Origin: Streptomyces sp. Je 1-79
GTDB lineage: Bacteria > Actinomycetota > Actinomycetes > Streptomycetales > Streptomycetaceae
Assembly: GCF_025195125.1 (NCBI RefSeq)
Contig: NZ_JAMGSL010000001.1
Span: 281,072-345,071, forward strand
Direction: 5' to 3'
Length of the DNA: 64,000 nt
Part shown: positions 7,608-16,769 of the stretch, piece by piece
How positions within the stretch are numbered: position 1 is the stretch's first letter
How the letters are laid out: each line of letters opens with the position of its first letter
Translations under genes and position numbers: made by a program
Notes under the pieces: generated by a model
What the model was told of the DNA's origin: nothing
Database searches by the model: none
The model's input: the letters and a program-made list of their open reading frames with translations, nothing else

Positions 7608-8866
7608 CCCACGCCGACGCCGTCGACACCGACGCGGCCCCCGTCCGGGACCGGACCGCCCGGCTGATCCGGCTCGGCCGCGCCGACGAGTGCCTCGACC
7701 TGTGGCGGCGGCCCGAGACGGCCACCGAGGAGAACCTGCGGTGGCTCGACCGTATGGCCTGGCAGGCCATGGACGCCCGGGAGTACGGGGCCGCCGGTGC
7801 GTGGGGTCGGCTGCTGGCCCTCGCCCGGTGGGGCGACGGCGCCGACGCGACGCCGTCCACCCCGCCGCCCGTCTCCCACCTCTCCGTCCCCAAGCTGCTC
7901 CACGACATCGAGCAGCTGCGGTACCTCCGTGGCCGCGGGCTGCTCGACGAGGGCTACGACACCGTCGTGACCGCGTACGAGAGGATCGCCGAACGGCTCA
8001 CCGCACAGGGCGACTTCGGACAGGTACCGATGACCGAGGCGGACAGCGGAGCCGTCGGGCACGTCTACAACAGGCTGCTCCACCTCGGTACCGCCCCCCG
8101 GCTGGACCGGGCGCTCGGCGGCTGGGACCGGCGAGGGGCCGAGGCCGCCTACCTCGGTGACGGCCGCGGGATCGTGGTGATCGACGACCTGCTCACGCCG
8201 GAGGCGCTCGCGAGCCTCCGGGCCTTCTGCCTGGAATCGACCGTGTGGTCGGCCAACCGGTACGCCCACGGCCGGCTCGGCGCCTTCTTCCGTGACGGCT
8301 TCAACTGCCCGCTGCTGCTGCAGATCGCCGAGGAACTGGCCGACGCGCTGCCCCGGGTCATCGGCGACCGCTACCCCCTCCGGCAACTGTGGGCCTTCAA
8401 GAACGGCCCCGACCTGCCCCGGTCCGGCCACACCCACGCGGACTTCGCGGCCGTCAACGTCAACTTCTGGATCACCCCCACCGAGGCGAACCTCGACCCC
8501 GGCAGCGGCGGCCTGATCGTGCACCGCGCCGACGCGCCGCCCGACTGGGACTTCGACACCTACAACGGACGGCCCGACATCATCGGCTCCTACCTGGAGA
8601 CCCGGCAGGTGGGAGCGGTCCGGATCCCCTACCGGGCCAACAGGGCGATCCTCTTCGACTCGGACCTGTTCCACGGCACCGACGGCGTACGGTTCCGTCC
8701 CGGCTACGAGAACCGTCGTATCAACGTCACGATGCTCTACGGCGAACGCGCCGACGACGTCCACCACCGCAACCCCCAGGGCCACTTCGGCCCGGGGGCC
8801 GGGGCGGGCGGCGTCGCCGCCTGGCGCTCGGGCGCCTTCACCCGCGCCCGCGCGGGACGCGGATGA
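7601..8866 (+). CDS. 2-oxoglutarate/Fe(II)-dependent dioxygenase
   Basis: A 421-aa protein. The C-terminal half is a double-stranded beta-helix dioxygenase of the prolyl-4-hydroxylase type. The iron facial triad is visible as HAD in GHTHADF (around residues 277-281) and the distal His in LFHGTDG (around 357), followed by RRINVTMLYGE, where an Arg would bind 2-oxoglutarate. The N-terminal ~170 residues are helical, with a TPR-like look, and may bind a protein substrate. The ATG at 7601 (or GTG at 7604) overlaps the stop of the repeat protein, and its own stop overlaps the methyltransferase start as ATGA. The expected reaction is hydroxylation of a side chain, and the six-repeat protein is the obvious candidate. 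The enzyme class is secure; the substrate is inferred. Confidence 0.88.
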   Translation: MVTHADAVDTDAAPVRDRTARLIRLGRADECLDLWRRPETATEENLRWLDRMAWQAMDAREYGAAGAWGRLLALARWGDGADATPSTPPPVSHLSVPKLLHDIEQLRYLRGRGLLDEGYDTVVTAYERIAERLTAQGDFGQVPMTEADSGAVGHVYNRLLHLGTAPRLDRALGGWDRRGAEAAYLGDGRGIVVIDDLLTPEALASLRAFCLESTVWSANRYAHGRLGAFFRDGFNCPLLLQIAEELADALPRVIGDRYPLRQLWAFKNGPDLPRSGHTHADFAAVNVNFWITPTEANLDPGSGGLIVHRADAPPDWDFDTYNGRPDIIGSYLETRQVGAVRIPYRANRAILFDSDLFHGTDGVRFRPGYENRRINVTMLYGERADDVHHRNPQGHFGPGAGAGGVAAWRSGAFTRARAGRG

Positions 8867-9540
8867 GCTCGCAGTACGGCCAGGACCTGTTCGTACTCCA
8901 GGCGTTGAACGGGCAGCGCGGAGGCTTCTTCCTCGACTCGGGCGCCTCGGACGGCGTGGACGCCAGCAACACCCGCCTACTGGAGACCTCGTACGGCTGG
9001 TCCGGGATCTGCGTCGAACCGAATCCCCGGCTCTACGCCGATCTCGTACGGAACCGCCGCTGCCACACCGTGAACTGCTGCCTGTACGACCGGCCGGGTG
9101 AGGTCGACTTCGTCGAAGCCGGCACGGTGGGCGGGATCCTCGACGAGTACCACCCCGCCCTGCTCGCCTGCGCCCGCCGCCTTCTCGGCACCGACCCCGA
9201 CCGGCCACCGCCGACCGTGCGCCGCCCCGCGCGCACCGTCCGGTCGGTGCTCCGCGAGTACGGCGCGCCCCCGGTCGTCGACTACTGGAGCCTGGACATC
9301 GAGGGCGCCGAACTGAACGTCCTGAAGAGCTTTCCCTTCGACGAGTACGACGTCCGCGTGCTCACCGTGGAGCACAACTGGCTCCCTGTCCGGGCCGACG
9401 TACGACGGTTCCTCGAAGGCCGCGGCTACCGGTGGGCCGGCGAGCTGGGCTGCGACGACTGCTTCGTCCGGCCGTCGGCCGGCGTGGTGCCCCACCACGC
9501 GTGGCGCAGCGGGGCGTGGCGTCACCGCCACGCCACCTGA
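8863..9540 (+). CDS. FkbM-family SAM-dependent methyltransferase
   Basis: A 225-aa FkbM-type (Methyltransf_21) methyltransferase. Family motifs are present: FFLDSGASDGVDASNTRLLE (SAM-binding loop), ICVEPNPRLYADL (acidic residue for the ribose), and DYWSLDIEGAELNVLKSF (the D-x-EG-E signature). FkbM enzymes usually methylate hydroxyl groups. ATG 8863 overlaps the dioxygenase stop by ATGA, so the three genes 6636-9540 form one coupled unit. A simple reading is hydroxylation by the dioxygenase followed by O-methylation here, on the same repeat-bearing substrate. That order is a hypothesis. Confidence 0.88.
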   Translation: MSSQYGQDLFVLQALNGQRGGFFLDSGASDGVDASNTRLLETSYGWSGICVEPNPRLYADLVRNRRCHTVNCCLYDRPGEVDFVEAGTVGGILDEYHPALLACARRLLGTDPDRPPPTVRRPARTVRSVLREYGAPPVVDYWSLDIEGAELNVLKSFPFDEYDVRVLTVEHNWLPVRADVRRFLEGRGYRWAGELGCDDCFVRPSAGVVPHHAWRSGAWRHRHAT

Positions 9541-9603
9541 CCGGGGCGCGCCGGACGACCCGTCCACACAGCCGGGGCTGCCCGCGCGCGAGAGGCTCGC
9601 CCT

Positions 9604-10122
9604 TCAGTGACCGGCACTCACCTTCACCAGCGCGATCGCCACGCCGATCACCGCGTCGACGAGCCCCGCCAGCAGCGCCAGGAACCGGCCGCCGCCCATG
9701 CGCAGCCCGCCGACGAAGCCCCACACGAACAGCGAGGCGATGGCAAGACCCGCTGCGGTCAGGAGCGCCGTGTGAAGACTCATGGCCCCGAGCGCGGCGA
9801 GAGTGATCATCACGGCCGGGGCCACCGCGCAGGTCAGCAGCGGGCTGCTGACGTACAGCATCCGGCGCAGCTCGGCGCCCGTGGCGAAGCCGCGGTGCAC
9901 CGTGCGGTGGGCCTGTTGGTCCGCGGCGAACGCGGCCAGCCACAGGGCCAGCGCCGTCGTCAGCACCGTCGCGGCCGCCCCGGCCGGTCCTGCGTGGCCG
10001 GCGGACAGGCCCACGACGACGGCGATCATCGTGATCGTCGCGTAGATGCGCTCCTTGAGCCGGTCCACCAGGGCCCCGACCTCCGCCTCGGCCGCTTCCT
10101 CCGCCCGCGCCTGCTCCGCCAC
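9604..10122 (-). CDS. Small membrane protein, function unknown
   Basis: A 172-aa protein that I cannot assign to a function. It starts with a charged helical stretch (VAEQARAEEAAEAEVGALVDRLKERIY), followed by four hydrophobic segments: roughly ATITMIAVVVGLSA, ATVLTTALALWLAAFAA, SPLLTCAVAPAVMITLAALGA with TALLTAAGLAIASLFVW, and FLALLAGLVDAVIGVAIALV. I chose the GTG at 10122 because AGGGGA lies ~5 nt upstream; the longer open frame to 10215 is Arg-rich and implausible. It is convergent with the methyltransferase gene, so it is not part of that cassette. Confidence 0.7.
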   Translation of the reverse strand: MAEQARAEEAAEAEVGALVDRLKERIYATITMIAVVVGLSAGHAGPAGAAATVLTTALALWLAAFAADQQAHRTVHRGFATGAELRRMLYVSSPLLTCAVAPAVMITLAALGAMSLHTALLTAAGLAIASLFVWGFVGGLRMGGGRFLALLAGLVDAVIGVAIALVKVSAGH

Positions 10123-10230
10123 TCGATCCCCTCGACCCGCCCTGCCCTGTCGCCCGGCCACGGACCAGCATGCCTTCCGGGACCGTCCGAAGCCGGTAAC
10201 CACACCCCGGACCACGCCTCCCGCCGTACC

Positions 10231-10277
10231 GCGCCCCGGCCGGCCCGCGCCCCGGCCGGCCCGCGCCCCGCCGGCCC
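10231..10277. repeat. Three 16-bp tandem GC repeats
   Basis: GCGCCCCGGCCGGCCC occurs at 10231-10246 and 10247-10262, and in a 15-bp form at 10263-10277. It lies in the gap between two minus-strand genes and may fold strongly in RNA. No other signal is seen in 10123-10333. Confidence 0.7.
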
Positions 10278-10333
10278 GCGCCCGGCAGACCGCGCCCGGC
10301 CGGGCATCCGCCCGGAGCGCGGTCCGGGCGGCG

Positions 10334-11368
10334 TCAGTGGCCGCGGCGGCGCAGCTCCGGTTCCGTGAGCGACGGCGGCACGTAACCCGCGTCGCGCGCG
10401 GAGAGGTTGGTGCCGGGAGGCACGATCTTGTCGATCCGGTCGAGGACGTCCCGGCTCAGCCGGACCGCGTCCGCGCCGAGCTGGCCCTCCAACTGCTCGA
10501 ACGTGCGCGGGCCGATGATGGCCGAGGTGACCGCCGGATGTTCGAGGACGAAGGCGAGGGCGAGCTGGATCAGCGTCAGCCCCGCCTCCTCCGCGAGCTG
10601 CGCCAGGGCCTCCGCCGCGTCGAGCTTCGCCGTGTTCTCCGGAGACGCGATGTCGAAGCGCTCGGCCTGGCGGTCCGCACGGCTGGAGCGGGGCTGCTCC
10701 GCCCCCTTGCGGTAGCGGCCGGACAGCCAGCCGCCCGCCAGCGGGCTCCACGCGAGCACACCGAGCCCGTACCGCTGGGCGACCGGCAGCACCTCGCGCT
10801 CGACGCCCCGGGCGAGCAGCGAGTACGGCGGCTGCTCCGCGACCACCCGCTCCCGCCCCCGCCGCTCGGCGGTCCACTGACCCTCGACGATCGCGGACGG
10901 CTCGAACGTCGACGTCCCGATGTAGCGGATCTTCCCCTGGCGCACGAGATCCGTCAGGGCGCCGAGCGTCTCGTCGAAGTCGGTGTCCGGCTCCGGCCGG
11001 TGGACCTGGTAGAGGTCGATCCAGTCGGTGCCCAGGCGGCGCAGACTGTTCTCGACCTCCTGGACGATCCAGCGGCGCGAGTTGCCCCGCTCGTTGGGGT
11101 CCTCGCCGAGACTGCCGTGGAACTTCGTGGCGAGCACCACGTCGTCCCGGCGGCCACCGGACAGGGCCTTCCCGACGATCGTCTCGGACTCGCCGGCGGA
11201 GTAGACGTCGGCCGTGTCGACGACGTTGATGCCCGCGTCGAGGGCCCGCCGGATGATGCGTACGGAGTCCTCGTGGTCGCGGTTGCCCCGCGCTCCGAAC
11301 ATCATCGTCCCCAGGCACAGCGGGCTGACCTTCACGCCCGTACGGCCCAGACTGCGGTACTGCGTCAT
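10334..11368 (-). CDS. Aldo/keto reductase
   Basis: A 344-aa NADPH-dependent aldo/keto reductase with a TIM-barrel fold. The catalytic tetrad is visible: Asp and Tyr in VVDTADVYSAG, Lys in LATKFHG and His in LYQVHRPEP. The C-terminal cofactor motif IIGPRTFEQLEGQLGA is also present. Its ATG at 11368 overlaps the stop of the upstream ABC exporter gene (ATGA), so it is the last gene of the long minus-strand operon from 20165. It probably reduces a carbonyl released in that pathway, or detoxifies one; the substrate is unknown. Confidence 0.9.
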   Translation of the reverse strand: MTQYRSLGRTGVKVSPLCLGTMMFGARGNRDHEDSVRIIRRALDAGINVVDTADVYSAGESETIVGKALSGGRRDDVVLATKFHGSLGEDPNERGNSRRWIVQEVENSLRRLGTDWIDLYQVHRPEPDTDFDETLGALTDLVRQGKIRYIGTSTFEPSAIVEGQWTAERRGRERVVAEQPPYSLLARGVEREVLPVAQRYGLGVLAWSPLAGGWLSGRYRKGAEQPRSSRADRQAERFDIASPENTAKLDAAEALAQLAEEAGLTLIQLALAFVLEHPAVTSAIIGPRTFEQLEGQLGADAVRLSRDVLDRIDKIVPPGTNLSARDAGYVPPSLTEPELRRRGH

Positions 11369-14300
11369 CGTGCACTCTCCTGCATCAGTTGATCGGTGGG
11401 GTGGGGATGGGTGCGGGCGGCGGGCGCGGAGCCGTCCCGGAAGGCGTCCCAGAGCCGGCGATAGGGGCCGTCCGCCGCGAGCAGCTCCTCGTGCGTGCCC
11501 GTCTCGGCGATCCTGCCGCCGTCCAGGACCACGACACGGTCGGCGCGCGCGGCTGTGGTGAGCCGGTGCGCCACGACGACCGTCGTACGGCGACGGGACA
11601 GCGCGGCCGTCGCGGCGGTCACCCGCCGTTCAGTGGCCAGGTCGAGCGAGGCCGTGGCCTCGTCCAGCAACAGCACGTCGGGGTCGACGAGTTCGGCCCG
11701 CGCCAGGGCGATGAGCTGACGCTGGCCCGCGGACAGGTTCCGGCCCCGCTCGCCGACCTGCTGCAGATAGCCCCGGGGCAGCGCCGCGACCATGTCGTGC
11801 GCCCCGACGGCCCGCGCCGCGGCCTCGACGTCGGCGTCCGCGGCGTCCGGACGGCCATAGGCGATGGCGTCACGGACGGTCCCGCTGAAGAGGTGGGGCT
11901 CCTGGGGGACCACCCCGAGCCGGCGCCGGTAGCCCGTCAGATCGAGCTCGCGCAGGTCGTCCCCGTCCACGCGGACGTGGCCCGAGGAGGGATCGTAGAA
12001 ACGGGCGAGGAGTTTGACGACCGTGGACTTCCCCGCCCCTGTCGTGCCCACCAGCGCGACGGTCTCTCCCGGCGCCACCCGCAGCCGCAGGTCGCTCAGC
12101 ACCTCGCGGCCCCCGGGGTACGCGAAGGACACGCCGTCGAGTTCGAGGGCGCCGCGCAGCCTGCCGACCCGGCGTGGCCGGGCCGCGCCGGGCGTACCGG
12201 TCGGCGTCCGTATGAGGGCCCGCAGCCGGGAGAGGCCGATGACCGCCTGCTGGTAGCCGTCGAACACCTGGGACAGCTGCTGGATCGGGGAGAAGAACAG
12301 CTCCACGTACAGCAGGAACGCGATGAGCGTGCCCGCCGTGAGCTCCCCGGCCGCCACCCTGCCCGCGCCGACGGCCAGGACCGTGGCCGCGGACAGCGTG
12401 CCGAGGAACTCCACGAACGGGAAGAAGACGCCCATGTACCGCTGCGCACGGAGCCGGGAGTCCCGGAACTCGCCCGCGAGCCGCGCGAAGTGCCGGGCGT
12501 TGTGCTCCTCCCGGCGGAAGGCCTGGGTGACCCGGATCGTGGCGACGTTCTCCTGCAGCGCGGCGTTGACGATGCTGACGCGCTCCCGGGCGTCCCGGTA
12601 GGCCGGTACGGAGTGGTGGCGGAAAACGGCCGTCGCGACGGCCAGCACCGGTACCGCGGCGACGAGGACGAGGGCGAGGCCGGTGTCGATGACGAGCAGG
12701 GCGGCGAGCACGCCCACCACGGTCAGCCCGCTCACCACGGCCGTGATGAGTCCCGTCTGCATGAACGTGGACAGGGCGTCCACGTCCGTGGTCATCCGGG
12801 TCATGATCCGGCCGCCCAGCTCGCGCTCGTAGTAGTCGAGTCCGAGCCGCTGCAACTGCGCGAACGTCTTGACCCGCAGCGTGTACAGCAGGCGCTCGCC
12901 GGTACGGCCCGTCGTCCGGACCTGGAGGACGCCGACCACCCAGTTCGCCGCCACCACGACCGCGGCGGCCGCCGCGGCCACCAGCAGGGCACCTCTGGCA
13001 CCCTGCGCGACCCCGTCGTCGACCCCGTGCCTGACCAGCACCGGCACGGCGATCTGCGCGAGCGCGTCCAGCGCGACCAGGAGCAGTCCGATCAGCAGTG
13101 GGGCCCGAAAGGGGCGCAGCAGCCGCCCCAGGCCCAGGTCCGGTTCGGCTGCGGAGGCCACCTCCACGGGGAGCCCCGGATCCGCCTCGGGCATCGGAAG
13201 GCGGGCGAGACCGGCGAGCACCTCGGGGTTCGGCGGGGCGGAGCCGAGCAGCCCACCGCCGCCGGGCGCGCCACGACCGGGACCGGACGTCGCCGCCGCC
13301 TCCGCGAACGCCTGAGCGGCACGGACCGAAGCCTCGCCGCCCTCGTCGTCGGACGCTCCATCCACGTCCCGCCGCCAGAGCGCGGCCGTGACCGCGGCCG
13401 TGGCGTCGGGGATGTCCGGGCACCCGGAGGAGCCGGGGGCGGGTGCGCCCTCCGCCGCCGCGGACGGCTGGTCCGGAGCCGACAGCAGGGAGCGCAACAG
13501 CGTGGAGCGGGAACGCAGTTCGTGGAGCGTCCCGGTGTCGACGACCCGACCGGCGTCGAGCACGGCGATCCGGTCCGCCAGCTCCAGGGTGGAGCGCCGA
13601 TGCGCCACGATCAGCGTCGTGGGCCGACGCTCCGCCGTCCGCAGGGCGTCGTGGATCTCCGCCTCCACCCGCGTGTCGATCGCCGACGTGGCGTCGTCGA
13701 GGACGAGCACGTCGGGCTCGCACAGCAGCGCCCTGGCGAGGGCGATCCGCTGTCGCTGGCCTCCGGAGAGCGTGAGCCCCTGTTCGCCGACGACCGTGTC
13801 GTACCCGTGCGGCAGCCGCTCGATGAACGCGTCGGCGCGGGCGAGCCGGGCAGCCGCGCGGATCCGTTCGTCCCCGGCGTCGGGCAGTCCGTACGCGATG
13901 TTGGCCCGTACGGTGTCGGAGAGCAGCAGCGACTCCTCGAACACGTACCCGATCCGGGAGCGCAGGGAGTCCAGGGACAGCTCGCGCACGTCGTGACCGC
14001 CGACCCGGACGCGGCCGCCCGCCACGTCGTAGAAGCGGGGGAGCAGCGCGGCCGCCGTCGACTTCCCGGAGCCCGCGAGACCGATGAGAGCGACGGTCTC
14101 GCCCGGCCGGATGTCCAGGGAGAAACCCCGCAGGAGCGGCTCCCCGCTCCCGTACCCGAAGGTGACGTCCTCCCAGGAGACGGACGGCGAGCCGGCCGCC
14201 GGCTCCACCGGGTGCGGCGTCTCGGCCAGTCCGGGCGTCTCGTCGATGACCTCCATGACGCGGACGGCGCCCGCGCGGGCGGGCTGCCAGACGGTGAGCA

Positions 14301-15282
14301 GAGTGGCCAGCTGCCGGACCGGGGTGACGAACGAGCCGAGGTACGTCGTGAAGGCGAGGAACGTGCCCAGCGAGATGCGGCCGTCCAGCGCCATCCAGCC
14401 GCCGAGCGCGAGCACGGCGACCTGTCCCAGGGCCGGCACGGCCTGGAGCGCGGGGTTGTACCGGCTGGTGTACCGCACGACCCTCATGCGGGAGGCGAAC
14501 AGCCGACGCGCACGGCCGTCCAGACCCGCCAACTCCCGCTCCTCCTGGCCGAATCCCTTCACCACCCGCACGCCGGTGACCGTCGCCTCCACGGCTGAGG
14601 CGACCTCGGCCGCTTCCTGCTGGGCGTGCCAGTTCGCCGGGAAGAGGTCGCGACGGCTGCGGTACGCGATCAGCCAGAGCAACGGTCCCACGACCAGGGC
14701 CACGGCGGTCAGCGGCGGCGAGAGCAGCGCCATGAGGACCACGGAGGTCAGGAACATGAGCACGTTGCCCGTGAGGTTCGGCAGGAACTGCAGCAACGTC
14801 TGGATGAGGGTGATGTCCGAGATGGAGCGGCTCACCGCCTGCCCGGTGCGCAGCTCGTCCTGCTTGGCCCCGCCGAGCCGCACGAGCGAGGCGAAGGCGT
14901 CGTTGCGCAGGTCGTACTGGACCCCGAGCGACACCCGGCCCGAGCGGTAGCGACGGGTGAAGCTCGCACCGAAGCGGACGGCGCCGAGGCCGGCCAGAAG
15001 GACGAGCCAGGGCGTCAGCGACCCGGCCGTTCCCGCCGCGACGGCGTCGACGACATGGCGCAGGACGAGCGGCAGCGCCGCGGTGGCCACGGCGGCGACG
15101 ACCGCGGCACCGTACGCGAGGGCGAGATCACGGCGGTGGCGGAGGCAGTAGCCGAGCAGCCGCCGCGCCCAGCCGGCCGGCCGGGGCCCGCCGGGGCCGG
15201 CCGCCGTGGTGGCGACCGGCTCCGACGGGTCGTGTTCCCGCGGGGCCTGTTCCTGCGGGGCCTGTGGGGGACAACCGGTCAC
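11365..15282 (-). CDS. Fused two-half ABC exporter (TMD-NBD-TMD-NBD)
   Basis: A 1305-aa full-length ABC exporter: two type IV half-transporters, normally separate genes, joined in one chain. Half 1 has a membrane domain (~40-340) and an ATPase with Walker A GLAGSGKST (~400), signature LSGGQRQRIALARALL and Walker B VLVLDDATSAID. Half 2 has a membrane domain (~710-1010), Walker A GTTGAGKST (~1078), LSAGQRQ and VLLLDEATASLD. The first site has Asp where the catalytic Glu normally sits, and the second has the Glu. This is the asymmetry seen in heterodimeric exporters with one degenerate ATP site. Both ends overlap neighbours by ATGA (monooxygenase upstream, reductase downstream). It likely exports a hydrophobic compound. 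Being locked into an organosulfur operon is unusual. Confidence 0.92.
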   Translation of the reverse strand: MTGCPPQAPQEQAPREHDPSEPVATTAAGPGGPRPAGWARRLLGYCLRHRRDLALAYGAAVVAAVATAALPLVLRHVVDAVAAGTAGSLTPWLVLLAGLGAVRFGASFTRRYRSGRVSLGVQYDLRNDAFASLVRLGGAKQDELRTGQAVSRSISDITLIQTLLQFLPNLTGNVLMFLTSVVLMALLSPPLTAVALVVGPLLWLIAYRSRRDLFPANWHAQQEAAEVASAVEATVTGVRVVKGFGQEERELAGLDGRARRLFASRMRVVRYTSRYNPALQAVPALGQVAVLALGGWMALDGRISLGTFLAFTTYLGSFVTPVRQLATLLTVWQPARAGAVRVMEVIDETPGLAETPHPVEPAAGSPSVSWEDVTFGYGSGEPLLRGFSLDIRPGETVALIGLAGSGKSTAAALLPRFYDVAGGRVRVGGHDVRELSLDSLRSRIGYVFEESLLLSDTVRANIAYGLPDAGDERIRAAARLARADAFIERLPHGYDTVVGEQGLTLSGGQRQRIALARALLCEPDVLVLDDATSAIDTRVEAEIHDALRTAERRPTTLIVAHRRSTLELADRIAVLDAGRVVDTGTLHELRSRSTLLRSLLSAPDQPSAAAEGAPAPGSSGCPDIPDATAAVTAALWRRDVDGASDDEGGEASVRAAQAFAEAAATSGPGRGAPGGGGLLGSAPPNPEVLAGLARLPMPEADPGLPVEVASAAEPDLGLGRLLRPFRAPLLIGLLLVALDALAQIAVPVLVRHGVDDGVAQGARGALLVAAAAAAVVVAANWVVGVLQVRTTGRTGERLLYTLRVKTFAQLQRLGLDYYERELGGRIMTRMTTDVDALSTFMQTGLITAVVSGLTVVGVLAALLVIDTGLALVLVAAVPVLAVATAVFRHHSVPAYRDARERVSIVNAALQENVATIRVTQAFRREEHNARHFARLAGEFRDSRLRAQRYMGVFFPFVEFLGTLSAATVLAVGAGRVAAGELTAGTLIAFLLYVELFFSPIQQLSQVFDGYQQAVIGLSRLRALIRTPTGTPGAARPRRVGRLRGALELDGVSFAYPGGREVLSDLRLRVAPGETVALVGTTGAGKSTVVKLLARFYDPSSGHVRVDGDDLRELDLTGYRRRLGVVPQEPHLFSGTVRDAIAYGRPDAADADVEAAARAVGAHDMVAALPRGYLQQVGERGRNLSAGQRQLIALARAELVDPDVLLLDEATASLDLATERRVTAATAALSRRRTTVVVAHRLTTAARADRVVVLDGGRIAETGTHEELLAADGPYRRLWDAFRDGSAPAARTHPHPTDQLMQESAR

Positions 15283-16769
15283 CGTGCGTCCACCAGCGCG
15301 GCGGCGGAGCGACCGGCATCGGCACCTTCACCCGTGACGACCTCGACCTTGGCGTCGGCATCGGACGCCGGCGCGTCGAAGTACTGGTTCGCCGGCCGGG
15401 CCAGGCCGTAGTGCTCGCGCAGGGTCGTCCCGTCGTACTCGGTACGGAACAGGCCCCGCTCCTGAAGGATCGGCACCACCCGGTCGACGAACCGCTCCAG
15501 GCCCGACGGCAGCACCGCGGGCATGATGTTGAACCCGTCCGCCGCCCCGCTCTCGTACCAGTGCTCGATCGTGTCGGCGACCTGCTCGGCGGTCCCGGCG
15601 AAGGTCCGGTGTCCGCGCCCGCCGCCCAGCCGGCCGATGAGCTGACGTACCGTCAACCTCTCGCGTCGGGCGAGATCCACGATGAGGGTGTAGCGGCTCT
15701 TGGCGCCCTCGATCTCGTCCTCGGTGGGAATGTCCTCCGGCAGCTCGCTGTCGAGGTCGAGATCCTCCGGCGCGATCCGCAGCCGCTGCGCGAGCTGGCG
15801 CTTGGCGTACTCGGGGGCGATCAGCCGGTCCAGCTCCGCGTCCAGCTCCCGCGCCTCGGCCTCCGTGTCACCGATGACCGGCACGATCCCCGGGAGGATC
15901 TTGATCTCGTCGGGGTCGCGGCCGAAGGCGACGGCACGCTGCTTGACGTCCCGGTAGAACGCGATGCCGTCCTCCAGCGTCTGCTGGGCGGTGAACACGG
16001 CCTCCGCGTAACGCGCTGCGAACTCCTTCCCGTCCTCGCTGGATCCGGCCTGCACGAGCAGCGGGCGGCCCTGGGGCGAACGCTCGACGTTCAGCGGCCC
16101 GTCGACCCGGAAGTGGGCCCCCCGGTGGTCGATGCGCCGCACCCGGTCCGCCAGGGCGTGCACCCCGCGCTCCTTGTCGGCGACGACGGCGTCGTCCGCC
16201 CAGCTGTCCCACAGCTTGGTGGCCACGTCGACGAACTCGGCCGCGCGTTCGTACCGCTCGTGGTGCAGGGGAGTGTCGTCGAGGCCGAAGTTGCGGGCCG
16301 CGTCGGCGCCGGCCGTGGTGACGATGTTCCAGCCGGCGCGCCCGCCGGACACATGGTCCAGCGAGGCGAAACGCCGGGCGAGGTTGAAGGGTTCGTTGTA
16401 GCTGGTCGACGCGGTGGCGATCAGCCCGATCCGGCTGGTGACCACGGCCAGGGCGGTCAGCAGGACGGTCGGCTCCAGCCTGCTCGACGGACGGCGCCCC
16501 GGGTCGCCGTGGAGGACCGGGCTGTCGGCGAGGAACACCGAGTCCAGTTTGCCCCGTTCGGCGATCCTGGCCAGGTTCTGGTAGTGCGCGATGTCGGTCC
16601 CTCCCCCCGCCGGGCTCTCGGGCAGCCGCCAGGCGGCCTCGTGATGCCCCACCGACATCAGGAACGCGTTGAGGTGGAGGTGCTTGCGGGCAGGCCGGCC
16701 GGCCGCCGGGGTGCGGCCGGGGGCGCCGGCGGGCGTGCGATCAGGCGTGCGATCAGGCGTGCGGGACAC
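15279..16769 (-). CDS. FMN-dependent monooxygenase (NtaA/SnaA/DszA type)
   Basis: A 496-aa luciferase-like flavin monooxygenase of the NtaA/SnaA/DszA(SoxA) group. Family signatures include HLNAFLMSVGHHEAAWR near the N terminus, SRLEPTVLLTALAVVTSRIGLIATASTS, DHVSGGRAGWNIVTT and RPLLVQAGSSEDGKEFAARYAEAVFTAQ. It uses FMNH2 and O2 to oxidise organosulfur or amine compounds, releasing sulfite or a cleaved product. FMNH2 would come from the flavin reductase encoded at 19662-20165. The GTG at 16769 has GGAG about 7 nt upstream. The first ~25 residues are a low-complexity RTPDRTPDRT stretch that the fold does not need. The gene overlaps the ATPase gene by 17 nt. Confidence 0.9.
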   Translation of the reverse strand: MSRTPDRTPDRTPAGAPGRTPAAGRPARKHLHLNAFLMSVGHHEAAWRLPESPAGGGTDIAHYQNLARIAERGKLDSVFLADSPVLHGDPGRRPSSRLEPTVLLTALAVVTSRIGLIATASTSYNEPFNLARRFASLDHVSGGRAGWNIVTTAGADAARNFGLDDTPLHHERYERAAEFVDVATKLWDSWADDAVVADKERGVHALADRVRRIDHRGAHFRVDGPLNVERSPQGRPLLVQAGSSEDGKEFAARYAEAVFTAQQTLEDGIAFYRDVKQRAVAFGRDPDEIKILPGIVPVIGDTEAEARELDAELDRLIAPEYAKRQLAQRLRIAPEDLDLDSELPEDIPTEDEIEGAKSRYTLIVDLARRERLTVRQLIGRLGGGRGHRTFAGTAEQVADTIEHWYESGAADGFNIMPAVLPSGLERFVDRVVPILQERGLFRTEYDGTTLREHYGLARPANQYFDAPASDADAKVEVVTGEGADAGRSAAALVDAR

